64,000 nucleotides of DNA from assembly GCA_965140395.1 (NCBI GenBank), contig OZ223206.1:744001-808000 (forward strand), written 5' to 3'. The position numbers and the translations under genes were made by a program. A model generated the notes under the pieces. That model had not been told where the DNA came from and made no database searches. It saw only the letters and a program-made list of their open reading frames with translations. Each line of letters starts with the position of its first letter. The stretch's first letter is position 1. The stretch is from Parvibaculum sp002684405 (GTDB lineage: Bacteria > Pseudomonadota > Alphaproteobacteria > Parvibaculales > Parvibaculaceae). This document shows, one piece after another, positions 10,178 to 18,558 of this stretch.

Positions 10178-11122
10178 ATGAATATCCGACAACTCGACCT
10201 CAATCTCCTGCTCATCTTCGACGCAATCTATCGCGAGAGAAGTATCAGCGGCGCGGCGCGCAAGCTGAACATGTCGCAACCGACGGTCAGTAACGCTCTT
10301 TCGAGGTTGAGGAATTTCACCGACGACCAGCTCTTTTACCGCTCCGCGAACGCCATGCTGCCGACGCGCGCCGCGAATGCGTTGGCCGTGCCCATCAGCC
10401 ATGCGCTCAACGCTGTGGAAATCGGGTTTTCAACGATGAGGGATTTCGATCCGAAGACATCGGAGCGGACCTTCAGCCTCGGCATCAACGATCACATGCG
10501 GCTCATGCTCATTCCGGCACTCGCCAATGTGGTGGAGCGCGAGGCACCGAATATCGTGCTCGATTTTCAGCAGGACATAAAAAATCCGTCGCGAACGATC
10601 GACGACATTCGACGGGGTGGTATAGACCTCACCATCCTGCCTGCGCATATGCACGGAAATGATGAGGACATTTCCATGGAGGTCCTGTATGGCGACAAGC
10701 TCGTCTTCGCTGCGCGTATGGGCCATCCAGTGGCGGGAAAGCAACTTGATGACCGCGACCTGGCTTCACTCAAATTCGTGACGACCGGCGTGGCCCCTGC
10801 CATCAGACCAATTGTCGAAGCTGAATTCTCAAAGCGCGGCATCCAGCGCAAGGTCAGCTGCATCATGCCCGACACGATCACCATTCCCGCCATCATCGAG
10901 ATGACGGACAATGTGGCGATCATGGGCGGCCACGACTTCCGTCGCCACCAGCAGGACTATGCAATCACACAGCTTCACTTCCCGTTCGAGCTTCCGGAAG
11001 TTCACGGTGCGCTCTTCTGGTCGAAATCCATGGACGACGATCCCGGCCATCAATGGCTCCGCGGACAGGTAGCCCAGATCATGAAGGCCGCCATCTCGGT
11101 GAATGCTCCAGTGGGCGCGTAG
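10178..11122 (+). CDS. LysR-family transcriptional regulator
   Basis: A 314-residue protein of standard LysR length. The N-terminal winged helix-turn-helix is clear: LDLNLLLIFDAIYRERSISG, then AARKLNMSQPTVSNALSRLR at about residues 25-45. A periplasmic-binding-protein-like effector domain follows from about residue 90. The N-terminus (QLDLNLL, and FYRSANAMLPT in place of LVRTG) resembles the NodD/NahR/LeuO branch. It is divergent from the adhesin operon, which makes that its first candidate target. It lies immediately left of the first att-like repeat, so it belongs to the left-hand module rather than the cobalamin module. The effector is unknown. Confidence 0.9.
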   Translation: MNIRQLDLNLLLIFDAIYRERSISGAARKLNMSQPTVSNALSRLRNFTDDQLFYRSANAMLPTRAANALAVPISHALNAVEIGFSTMRDFDPKTSERTFSLGINDHMRLMLIPALANVVEREAPNIVLDFQQDIKNPSRTIDDIRRGGIDLTILPAHMHGNDEDISMEVLYGDKLVFAARMGHPVAGKQLDDRDLASLKFVTTGVAPAIRPIVEAEFSKRGIQRKVSCIMPDTITIPAIIEMTDNVAIMGGHDFRRHQQDYAITQLHFPFELPEVHGALFWSKSMDDDPGHQWLRGQVAQIMKAAISVNAPVGA

Positions 11123-11143
11123 TTGCTGAGTTTTCAGGGAAAG

Positions 11144-11253
11144 TGGCGCCCAGGGGCGGCTCTCTTTCTACGCACAACCGATTGGATTCATTTGTCTTTT
11201 TAGAGCCCGAGTGCACTAGCACCATGTCTGACACCAACTTCTTTCCTGCGCTT
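11144..11253 (-). repeat. att-like repeat, copy 1 (tRNA 3'-end-like core plus conserved arm)
   Basis: The core 11144-11160 differs at one base from the cores at 32991 and 42897. On the minus strand it reads as the 3' end of a tRNA (T-arm half, acceptor strand, then CCA). A second conserved block, AGCACCATGTCTGACACCAA and then TGCGCTT, ends 110 bp from the start of the core, at the same offsets as in the other copies. This marks the left end of the cobalamin module. Nothing else was seen in 11123-11364. Confidence 0.75.
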
Positions 11254-11364
11254 TGGCGGTCGCAGGTGTTCGCGTAGGTTCTGTTTTGTGCGGCCATGGC
11301 CTTGCATGCGGTTTGGCGTTCTCCTTGGAGCCATCTGGTTTGCCCTCTATTGAAGAAATGTCTG

Positions 11365-11784
11365 CTAGCCCGCCTCCAGAACATAGCCCTCGGGCGGCAT
11401 GCGGGTGATGAAGTGGCCTTTCACGCCTTCCGGCCATTCGCGGAAGGGCACGATGCCTTCCTCGCTTTCCCGATAGGCCTTGAAAAATGCAAGCAGCGCC
11501 TCCGCGGATTCACGGTCGGGCGTAAAATTGCCGAGGACGTAACCGATCTTGCCCGGCGCTCTCAGATGGACGGTGCAGAAGCGGGAACAGGCAAAGAGAC
11601 AGGGCATGCGTTGCAACGAGACATGAGCACCCGAAGGGTCGTCTTGCCTCGCCAGCGCCTCCAGCTCGCGGAACAGCAACTCACCGCCTCGCTCGCCTTT
11701 CTCATTCTCGCGATTGTCCGCGTCGCGCCGACAGGTGCTGCACACGACGATAGACGCCCCTCTTTCCACGCTTTGCATCGGCAT
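11365..11784 (-). CDS. DUF1636 family protein (putative metal-binding, cobalamin-associated)
   Basis: A 139-residue small protein with an N-terminal CSTCRRD motif and a second cysteine pair in PCLFACSRFCTVHL. This is the pattern of DUF1636 proteins, which sit in cobalamin or cobalt clusters and are thought to bind metal. The ATG at 11784 was chosen because GAGGAG stands six bases upstream; longer in-frame starts would run into the preceding gene. It is last in the run of DUF-btuF-btuC-ATPase-DUF1636 genes on this strand, 10 bases after the ATPase stop. Its exact biochemical role is unknown. Confidence 0.75.
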   Translation of the reverse strand: MPMQSVERGASIVVCSTCRRDADNRENEKGERGGELLFRELEALARQDDPSGAHVSLQRMPCLFACSRFCTVHLRAPGKIGYVLGNFTPDRESAEALLAFFKAYRESEEGIVPFREWPEGVKGHFITRMPPEGYVLEAG

Positions 11785-11794
11785 TGCTAACTCC

Positions 11795-12595
11795 TCATAC
11801 CGGATTGGTGTCGCCATCCCGTTCCAGGCAGCGCCAGGGGAGCACGTAGTCCTCACCCGCATTGCGCCCGTGCAGCCCTTCGATGGCATAGGCTGCTTCC
11901 AGGTTCGGTTCGCTTAGAACCTCTTTCGGTTCTCCGTCCGCGACGAGCCTGCCTTCGCTGAGCAGAAGGAGCCGTTCGCAGAAACGCGCGGCAAGCGGCA
12001 AGTCGTGCAGCACGACAATGACGAGCCGCCCTTCCGCAGCGATGTCGCGCAGGAGATTCATCACCTTGATCTGGTGAAACGGGTCGAGCGAGGCGATCGG
12101 CTCATCGACCAAAAGCACCGGGCTTTCCACGGCAAGCGCGCGCGCGAGCATAACCCTTGCCCGTTCACCGCCGGACAACGTGCTCACATCCCGATCCAGA
12201 AACGGTTCAATGTCCGCTTTGTCGATCGCACGCTGGACGGCGGCTGCATCGGCGTCAGCCAGGGAGGATAGCGGCCCGAGATGGGGAATGCGCCCGAGCG
12301 CCACGACCTGAAAGACATCCAGCGCCCAGTGCACCACATGCCCCTGGGGCATATAGGCGATGCGGCGCGCCAGTGTCTTGCGATGGATGTCGCCGACAGG
12401 CTCGCCATCGAGCCTGATCTGCCCTTCGCCTGCAGGCTGCAACCCGGCGATCAGCCGCGCCAGCGTCGATTTGCCTGCGCCATTGGGCCCGATGAGACCG
12501 ATCAATCGCCCTTCACCGACGGTAAAACCGATATCGCTCAGGATCATGCTTCCACCGATTGAGAAGCCGACATTTTCTACTGCAATCTGCGTCAT
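11795..12595 (-). CDS. ABC transporter ATP-binding protein for cobalamin/iron-chelate uptake (BtuD/FecE type)
   Basis: A 266-residue ABC ATPase. The Walker A is GPNGAGKST (about residue 37), the signature is LSGGERARVMLARAL and the Walker B is VLLVDEPIASLDP, followed by the H-loop VLHDL. Length and sequence fit the FecE/BtuD group that powers FecCD permeases. It overlaps the upstream permease by four bases (ATGA), so the two are translationally coupled. Between a B12 riboswitch-controlled receptor and B12 genes, vitamin B12 or a corrinoid is the likely substrate. It is the only such ATPase in the window and may also serve the second permease at 17.4 kb. Confidence 0.9.
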   Translation of the reverse strand: MTQIAVENVGFSIGGSMILSDIGFTVGEGRLIGLIGPNGAGKSTLARLIAGLQPAGEGQIRLDGEPVGDIHRKTLARRIAYMPQGHVVHWALDVFQVVALGRIPHLGPLSSLADADAAAVQRAIDKADIEPFLDRDVSTLSGGERARVMLARALAVESPVLLVDEPIASLDPFHQIKVMNLLRDIAAEGRLVIVVLHDLPLAARFCERLLLLSEGRLVADGEPKEVLSEPNLEAAYAIEGLHGRNAGEDYVLPWRCLERDGDTNPV

Positions 12596-13626
12596 CGCAT
12601 CGATCCCCCGACCTTGAATAGCAGGTAGAAAAAGAAGGGTGCCCCGATCAGCGAGGTCACCACGCCCAGATGAAGTTCAGGCCCGCTATTTGCCAGCAGC
12701 CGGACACCGATATCGGCGGCCATGAGAAGGCAGGCACCGGCCAGCGCGCTTGGCAGAAGAAGGCGGCTCGGCATGTGGCCCGTCACCGGACGCAGAAGAT
12801 GGGGCACGACCAACCCGACGAACCCGATGGTGCCGGCGACGGCGACACCCGCCCCCACCGCGGCGCTCGTCCCGACAATGGCCAGGATGCGTAGGCGGCG
12901 CAGGTCCACGCCCAGACTTTGGGCCCCTTCCTCGCCAAGACTCAACGCATCGAGCGCGCGGCCGGACGACATGAGCACAGCGGACCCAAGCAGGATGAAC
13001 GGCAGCGCGAGGTTGACCTCGTAGAAGCTGCGATCCTTCACCGAGCCCATGAGCCAGAAGAGAATCTCCGACACCGCCCAGGGATTGGGAGAGAGGTTCA
13101 TCGCGAGCGATGACAATGAAATTGCAAAGCCGCTGATCGCAACACCCAGCAGGATCAGAGTCAGCACGCTGCCCGAGCGCGCCGCGACGATATAAAGAAT
13201 GATTGTGGCGATGGCCGCTCCCGCCATCGCGCTTGCCGGCAGGGCGAGCGGCCAGACCATGCTCCAACCGAAATAGAGCGCGATCACCGCGCCGAGCCCC
13301 GCGCTGGAGCTGATACCGATAATACCCGGTTCGGCGAGCGGGTTACGCAACAATCCTTGCAGCACGGCACCGGAAAGCCCCAGCGCGCCACCGATCGCGA
13401 GACTTAAGAGCGTGCGCGGCAAACGGAGTTCCCAGACAATCGTCTGCAACTTCTCGCTTGCCGTGCCCATCAAGGCTGCGAGCGTATCGCCCAGCGACAA
13501 CGGTACGTAGCCGATGCCGACCGAAATCAGAAACAGCGCAAGCAGCAAGGCGCCAAGCGCGGCGTTCAACTGCCAGTTCGCGCGGCGGTTGCCCGCAAGG
13601 CGCGCGCTAAGACTATCTGCGGTCAT
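12592..13626 (-). CDS. FecCD/BtuC-type ABC transporter permease, set 1
   Basis: A 344-residue polytopic membrane protein of the FecCD family with about ten hydrophobic segments. Family signatures include LPRTLLSLAIGGALGLSGAV followed by LQGLLRNPLAEPGIIG, and GFVGLVVPHLLRP in the second half. Its start overlaps the end of the binding-protein gene by 14 bases, and its stop overlaps the ATPase start. It should form the inner-membrane channel for corrinoid uptake with the neighbouring ATPase and binding protein. Confidence 0.9.
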   Translation of the reverse strand: MTADSLSARLAGNRRANWQLNAALGALLLALFLISVGIGYVPLSLGDTLAALMGTASEKLQTIVWELRLPRTLLSLAIGGALGLSGAVLQGLLRNPLAEPGIIGISSSAGLGAVIALYFGWSMVWPLALPASAMAGAAIATIILYIVAARSGSVLTLILLGVAISGFAISLSSLAMNLSPNPWAVSEILFWLMGSVKDRSFYEVNLALPFILLGSAVLMSSGRALDALSLGEEGAQSLGVDLRRLRILAIVGTSAAVGAGVAVAGTIGFVGLVVPHLLRPVTGHMPSRLLLPSALAGACLLMAADIGVRLLANSGPELHLGVVTSLIGAPFFFYLLFKVGGSMR

Positions 13627-14488
13627 GGCTTACCTCCACATGGCCTGTTCCGATTTCATGGTGTGTGCGGGCGAGAAGCTCCACTGCATTCACAAGGAGC
13701 GGGCTTGAGCAGGGCCATAACTTGCCGGGCACCTGAACCAGTTTTCCTTTCTGCGCCAGTTCCCAAAAGACAGGGTTGTGGCGAAACAGTCTCCGCACGG
13801 ACTGGTAAGGCGCATCGAAAAAGCTGGTGACGAAAACATCGGGCGGCGTCATGACGGCCTGTTCCAGAGGAAGCGTTCCCCAGCCTTTCTCGCCCAGTTC
13901 ACGTTGCAGGTTCCGAAAGCCCGCGGCGCGGATGGCATCGTCCACGAAGGTGCCCGCCCCCGCTCCGCCGCCATCGGAACGAAAGTAAAGCGCAAAGGGC
14001 TTTTCCTCGCCCTCCGTTTCCCGGGACACCGCCGCCATTCGTTGCCTGATTTGCCGCACCAGGCGGCGCCCCTCGGCTTCGCGGTCGAGCTTCCTCGACA
14101 GATCGATCACCGTCTCCTCGACATCACCAACGGACTCGCCGAGCGGCAACTCGAAATAGTCGATCCCGAACTTTCGCAGGATCCGCTTCAGTTGCGTGTC
14201 GCCATAGGCGTTCAGGACGACCAGATCGACATCGGAGAGGATCAGTTCCTCGACCGATCCGCGGTTCTGAGGAAAAGATGCCGCTTGCTTCGAAAAATAG
14301 GAGAGAGGCGACAGGGACTGATGACTCAGCGATACGACCTGCTTCGGATCCGCGAGCATCATTAGATACTGATCGCCGCAAAGCGAAACGGACGCAACCT
14401 TCGGCGGACCTGCCGCCCAGGCTGCACCCGCTCCCCAGCAAAACAGGGCGAGCCAGAGAGCCGGCCATATGGCGGCCCGTTCAGCCAC
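13613..14488 (-). CDS. Periplasmic corrinoid/chelate-binding protein (BtuF-like), set 1
   Basis: With the GTG at 14488 this is a 291-residue protein with a clear signal peptide (WPALWLALFCWGAGAAWAA) followed by KVASVSLCGDQYLMMLADP. That is the start of the class III substrate-binding fold used for B12 and siderophores. The GTG overlaps the end of the upstream gene, which supports it. The paralogue at 18559-19431 shares the SLNVCADQYLLALADP-type start. The substrate is inferred as cobalamin or a precursor from the B12 context. Confidence 0.85.
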   Translation of the reverse strand: MAERAAIWPALWLALFCWGAGAAWAAGPPKVASVSLCGDQYLMMLADPKQVVSLSHQSLSPLSYFSKQAASFPQNRGSVEELILSDVDLVVLNAYGDTQLKRILRKFGIDYFELPLGESVGDVEETVIDLSRKLDREAEGRRLVRQIRQRMAAVSRETEGEEKPFALYFRSDGGGAGAGTFVDDAIRAAGFRNLQRELGEKGWGTLPLEQAVMTPPDVFVTSFFDAPYQSVRRLFRHNPVFWELAQKGKLVQVPGKLWPCSSPLLVNAVELLARTHHEIGTGHVEVSHDRR

Positions 14489-15059
14489 CCCCGAACCCCT
14501 TGCCCTTGCGGTCGAGCCCGTCCGGCTCGCACCCCGTATAGGCGGGCAGAAACTTCGCCCACATGGCAAGGCGGGACCAATCCGGCTTATCGGCGACCCG
14601 GTCTTCGTCCGAGATGAAGGGGTTGGGGAAGAAGAGCGTAATCTGCGGCGTCGCGTCACCATTGAACATGCGGAAGCCCCAAGTCACCGGGTGCCCTTCC
14701 TTATCGAGCCCGCGATAAAACTCGGCCCGGCTCGGACGGCGCTGCACGATGAGCTCGGGCTGGTTGGGCGACTGCGCCGAGCCGTAATTGGTGCCGAGAC
14801 ACAGATGAAAATGTCCGCCCCGTCCCCAGTGAATGGTCATATAGCCACCGCCCATGGAGATACGCTCGGGCTTGCCCGGACATTTCAGCTCATAGGCAGC
14901 GCCGGGGATAAGCGGACCGAATGTCAGCTCGTGGTAGTGGTTCTCAAAGGCATCACGCAGCAGCTTCTCCAGAAACGCCTCTTCGACGGGGAGCGACCAG
15001 ATGTGCTCGACGACGCGGCCTTCCTCGTTCTTCTTCTCCGCTCTCGGTGTGGGTTGCAT
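14481..15059 (-). CDS. Conserved hypothetical protein in the cobalamin uptake operon
   Basis: A 192-residue soluble protein with no signal peptide or membrane segment and a strong GGAAGGAGAG ribosome site. It is rich in His, Trp and Tyr in the middle (YMTIHWGRGGHFHLCLGTN) and ends in a Gly/Lys tail. I do not recognise an established function. It lies between btuB and btuF on the same strand and overlaps the btuF start by eight bases, which links it to corrinoid or metal uptake. A histidine-rich metal or haem/corrinoid-binding role is possible but is only inference. Confidence 0.7.
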   Translation of the reverse strand: MQPTPRAEKKNEEGRVVEHIWSLPVEEAFLEKLLRDAFENHYHELTFGPLIPGAAYELKCPGKPERISMGGGYMTIHWGRGGHFHLCLGTNYGSAQSPNQPELIVQRRPSRAEFYRGLDKEGHPVTWGFRMFNGDATPQITLFFPNPFISDEDRVADKPDWSRLAMWAKFLPAYTGCEPDGLDRKGKGFGGG

Positions 15060-15080
15060 GTTGCTCTCTCCTTCCGGGGC

Positions 15081-15118
15081 AAAAAAATACGAGCGGGCGC
15101 AAACACGCCCGCCCGCTC
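15081..15118 (-). terminator. Rho-independent terminator after btuB
   Basis: A 9-bp perfect stem (15091-15099 with 15110-15118, GAGCGGGCG/CGCCCGCTC) is followed on the minus strand by seven T residues after a short spacer. It starts four bases beyond the btuB stop. It should limit read-through from the riboswitch-controlled receptor gene into the transporter genes downstream. Confidence 0.8.
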
Positions 15119-15122
15119 TGGC

Positions 15123-17033
15123 TCAAAACCGGTATTTCAGACCAGCATAGAAAGCGCGGTCGGACGTGCCGTAACCGTATTCAGTCTGGTATTGGTCATT
15201 GAGGAGGTTCTCGATACGCGCCGTGATATCGAGATTGTCGAACAAGCGATATCGCGCCGCGAGCTTGACGACAAAGGGGTCGTCAAGACGCACGGTATTA
15301 CCGCTATCGCGAGTATCCACCGTGTGGAGTACGTTGAGATTTACGTTTGCGCGACCGTCAAGCAATACGTAGTTCGCGTTGAAATTGATGTCATGACGGG
15401 GTGCGTTGTCGTAGCGCTTACCCGTAGCGTCCTGCACCACATTCCAGGTGTATGCGAGGTTCAGCCGCAGATCGTTCGTCACCATCCAGTCGGCACTCGT
15501 TTCCACACCGCGCGAGCGCGACTCTCCGGCGATATTGAAATAGTTGGGCGCCGGCGTACCGAAGGTACCGCTATACTTGATGGCGTTTTCGGTATTGATG
15601 TTGAAGTAGGTAACGGAAACCAGCACATCCCCGTTCAGGAAAAGCTGGTCGATACCCGCATCCCAGCTCTTGCTTTCCTCCGGCTTGAGATCCGGATTGC
15701 CGAAATTCGGATCGCCACAGCACTTGCCATAGAGCTCGAAGAGGCTCGGTGCGCGGAAGCCTGTCGAATAGCTGCTCCGGATTGTCGTCCCGGTGCTCGT
15801 GAAGCGATAAGCCGCCGTAGCGCGATATGTGTCGTAGACGCCGAATGCCTCGTGATCGTCCAGACGGGCACCTGCCGAGAGATAGAGATTTTCGACGGGG
15901 CTGAACTGGTACATGCCGAACCAGGAATTCGTCCAGACATCGGCGCCTGCCGGGCTGGAATCGGACTCGTAACTCTCTTCATTCCGCTCGGCACCAACAA
16001 TGACAATATTGTCCGGATTGAAGGTGAGCGTTCCCTGAACGTCATAGGTCACACGGTCGCCGATGTAATAGTAGGATTGCGTGCCGTTATCGAAACCGTC
16101 CCGCTTCGAATAGCTGTAGGCGACACCCGCCTCGCCCACGAAAAAGCGATCCTGCGTCGCAAAGGTGACGCCACCTCGGCCGGAATACTGGAGGAAATCA
16201 TCGCCCCGGTCCGGATCGTCTCCGTAGGGACCGCTAGAGGCGTCATAGTTCAACGTCCCCTGCGCGTAGCGGAAATTTCCCTTGATGCCAATACGGTCCG
16301 TCAGCTGATAGTCCAGCCGGCCCAGCGACGAGATATTGTCGTAATCCTCGCCCTCGCTATTACCGGGGAGGTTTTCATCCGCAGCAGAAAACCCGCCCGT
16401 ATCCAGATACTGCGCGCTGACATTTATGCCGCCGCGATCATCGTCGAAACCGCCCTGCGTGCTACCGCCCACAAGGTAGGTATCGTAACTTCCGACCTCA
16501 CCAAATACGCTGCTCTTGAAGTCGCCGCGCCCGCGGGCTGTCACGATATTGACGACACCGGCGACGGCCTCTCCGCCATAAAGCACGCTCTGCGATCCGC
16601 GAAGCACCTCGATCCGGTCGATCCCTGCGGTCCCAAGCTGGGAAAAATCGAACGCCGTCTGCGAACGGCTCGGGTCGGACACTTCGACGCCATCGATCAG
16701 AACCGAAGTATATTGCCCCGGCAGTCCGCGCATGCGCACGTTAGAATCGGTGCCCTTCGCACCAAACTGCGAGACAGAAATGCCCGGCGTCGTCGTCAAC
16801 ACGTCCAACACCTGGCGCGTCTGCTGCTCTTCCATTTCCTCTTTGGTTACGACGGAAATGGAGGAGCCGGTCTTCTCGATCTCAGTGGGAATCTTCGTGG
16901 ATGTGACGACAATCCCGTCCGTATTCTGATCAGTATCGTCCGAATTTTCCTGTGCATGTGCCGGCATCGCCGATGCAATACAGGCAAGCGCTGTCGCGCC
17001 GAGCAGCGCCCGGCGGAAAATAGTCTGGTGCAT
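15123..17033 (-). CDS. btuB: TonB-dependent vitamin B12 receptor (BtuB)
   Basis: A 636-residue outer-membrane receptor. It has a signal peptide ending AMPAHAQ, a TonB-box region (DGIVVTSTKIPTEIEKTG), a plug domain with RGSQSVLYGGEAVAGVVNIV, and a 22-strand type barrel ending in phenylalanine (LKYRF). Aspartate-rich loops (GDDPDRGDDFL, DDDRGG) resemble the calcium-binding loops of BtuB. A cobalamin riboswitch lies in its leader, which makes corrinoid the likely ligand. It imports cobalamins across the outer membrane using TonB energy and hands them to a BtuF. Confidence 0.9.
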   Translation of the reverse strand: MHQTIFRRALLGATALACIASAMPAHAQENSDDTDQNTDGIVVTSTKIPTEIEKTGSSISVVTKEEMEEQQTRQVLDVLTTTPGISVSQFGAKGTDSNVRMRGLPGQYTSVLIDGVEVSDPSRSQTAFDFSQLGTAGIDRIEVLRGSQSVLYGGEAVAGVVNIVTARGRGDFKSSVFGEVGSYDTYLVGGSTQGGFDDDRGGINVSAQYLDTGGFSAADENLPGNSEGEDYDNISSLGRLDYQLTDRIGIKGNFRYAQGTLNYDASSGPYGDDPDRGDDFLQYSGRGGVTFATQDRFFVGEAGVAYSYSKRDGFDNGTQSYYYIGDRVTYDVQGTLTFNPDNIVIVGAERNEESYESDSSPAGADVWTNSWFGMYQFSPVENLYLSAGARLDDHEAFGVYDTYRATAAYRFTSTGTTIRSSYSTGFRAPSLFELYGKCCGDPNFGNPDLKPEESKSWDAGIDQLFLNGDVLVSVTYFNINTENAIKYSGTFGTPAPNYFNIAGESRSRGVETSADWMVTNDLRLNLAYTWNVVQDATGKRYDNAPRHDINFNANYVLLDGRANVNLNVLHTVDTRDSGNTVRLDDPFVVKLAARYRLFDNLDITARIENLLNDQYQTEYGYGTSDRAFYAGLKYRF

Positions 17034-17204
17034 AATCTCACCCCGTTAGGCAGGCCTAAGCCCCCGATTGACAAACGGGTGAGCACAAAGTTCTCAATGT
17101 CTGATACGGCATAGCCCGCCGCGGAATCCCCTGCACTCAACCCAGTTTACGGTTGTCGCCACTACGGGTTTCCGCTCCTTCGGCTAATCCCGGCCAAAGG
17201 GGGG

Positions 17205-17396
17205 GCGACGCAGGTAGCAGGTCTCCTGACTTTCGGATCATCGCCCTTGCCGTGCCTTCCCAAAGCATTGCGCTTCAGTGGCTTCTTACGGTGGGCTCCC
17301 CGATCACAGTTGCGGGTACAGTCCCGGGTTTGCCGATTAGCGGCTCACCGGATTCCCTTTTATCCCTTGCGGGCACTACCTGACCGGCACATTACA
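17205..17396 (-). ncRNA. Cobalamin riboswitch upstream of btuB
   Basis: The minus strand carries the conserved parts of the B12 element in order: GGGAATCCGGTGAG, TACCCGCAACTGT, GAAGCCACTG, GGGAAGGC and the B12 box GTCAGGAGACCTGC, ending about 170 bases before the btuB ATG. Adenosylcobalamin binding should reduce expression of the receptor. It occupies most of the 405-bp gap between the second btuC and btuB. Limits are approximate. Confidence 0.92.
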
Positions 17397-17438
17397 TATG
17401 AGACATATGCCCGGCAACAATCTTTTGACCAAATCCCC

Positions 17439-18503
17439 TCAGAACATTCGTCTCTGCCGGATCAGGAGATAAATGAAGAAGGGAATGCCAAAAAACGCCG
17501 TGACGACACCCAAACGCAACTCGCTCGGGGTCGGCAGTAGACGGACGAAACCGTCCGACAGCGTAAGCAGCAATGCACCCGCAACCGCCGAAGGAAGCAG
17601 CAAACGGGAGGGCCGGTGCCCAACCATCGGTCTGAGAAGATGGGGAACGACAAGGCCCAAAAAGCCGATCGCACCACTCACCGCAACGGCCGCGCCAACT
17701 CCGATCGATACCCCAAGAACAATCCACCCCTGAAGCCTGCGCATGTTGATGCCCATGCTTTCAGCCGCCTCTTCACCCAGAGCAAGCGCATCGAGCGCAT
17801 TGCGTTGGCTGTAGAAAATCATCCAGGCAACCATCATCAAAGGCAGCGAAAGCCAGACATGCATCATGCTCCGATCTTCAAGCGAGCCCAGAAGCCAGAA
17901 CGCTATTTCCGACATGGCGAATGGATTGGATGACAGATTGAGCGCGAGCGAGATGCAAGCGCCCGCCAGCGAACCGACGGCGAGGCCGGCGAGAATGAGC
18001 GCCACTGCGGAAACATGGCGGCGCATCATGCCGAAAACGCAGGACAAGGCGAGAAACGACATACCGATGGCGAGCCCGGGGAGAAGCAAGGGATATTTGT
18101 TCGCATATCCGAAGTAGAGCGCGATCACCGCACCGAATGCCGCCGCGTTCGACGAACCAAGCACGGAGCTGTCTGCCAACGGATTTCGCAAATAGCCTTG
18201 AAGAACCGCGCCGGCCATGGCCAGCGTCGCGCCGACCCCCATGGCAAGCAGCAATCTGGGCAGGCGGATTTCCATGACGATTGCGCGATGGATCTCTGTC
18301 CCCTGCCCTGTGAGGGCAAGAAACACCTGTTCCGGCGATATCGATACGGGCCCGACCAGCAACGCACCCAACCCGACAACAAGAAGCGATGACAGCAGGA
18401 CCGGCCAAAAGGACAGCCACTTGATGTTTCGACGCTCACTTACGAATTGTGCAGTAGACACAACAGACCTCGTCCAGATCGGCCCAGCTCTTCGACAGAG
18501 CAT
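17439..18503 (-). CDS. FecCD/BtuC-type ABC transporter permease, set 2
   Basis: A 354-residue FecCD permease (about 340 residues if it starts at the GTG at 18461, which has AGG upstream). It shares with set 1 the motifs LPRLLLAMGVGATLAMAGAV and GFLGLVVPHLLRPMVG. It is a paralogue rather than a copy. It is divergent from the second BtuF gene and has no ATPase of its own nearby, so it may use the ATPase at 11.8-12.6 kb. Its stop lies just upstream of the btuB riboswitch. Substrate: corrinoid by context. Confidence 0.88.
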   Translation of the reverse strand: MLCRRAGPIWTRSVVSTAQFVSERRNIKWLSFWPVLLSSLLVVGLGALLVGPVSISPEQVFLALTGQGTEIHRAIVMEIRLPRLLLAMGVGATLAMAGAVLQGYLRNPLADSSVLGSSNAAAFGAVIALYFGYANKYPLLLPGLAIGMSFLALSCVFGMMRRHVSAVALILAGLAVGSLAGACISLALNLSSNPFAMSEIAFWLLGSLEDRSMMHVWLSLPLMMVAWMIFYSQRNALDALALGEEAAESMGINMRRLQGWIVLGVSIGVGAAVAVSGAIGFLGLVVPHLLRPMVGHRPSRLLLPSAVAGALLLTLSDGFVRLLPTPSELRLGVVTAFFGIPFFIYLLIRQRRMF

Positions 18504-18558
18504 CCCGTCACTTCACGTGTCCCGGGATTGTGATAAAAACACCGGCATTCCGGTGCTG

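Noticed and set aside
14469..17114. 881-codon plus-strand open frame opposite btuB
   Set aside because: Antisense shadow. The minus strand holds a complete TonB receptor with signal peptide, plug motifs and C-terminal Phe, plus a terminator and riboswitch in the right orientation.
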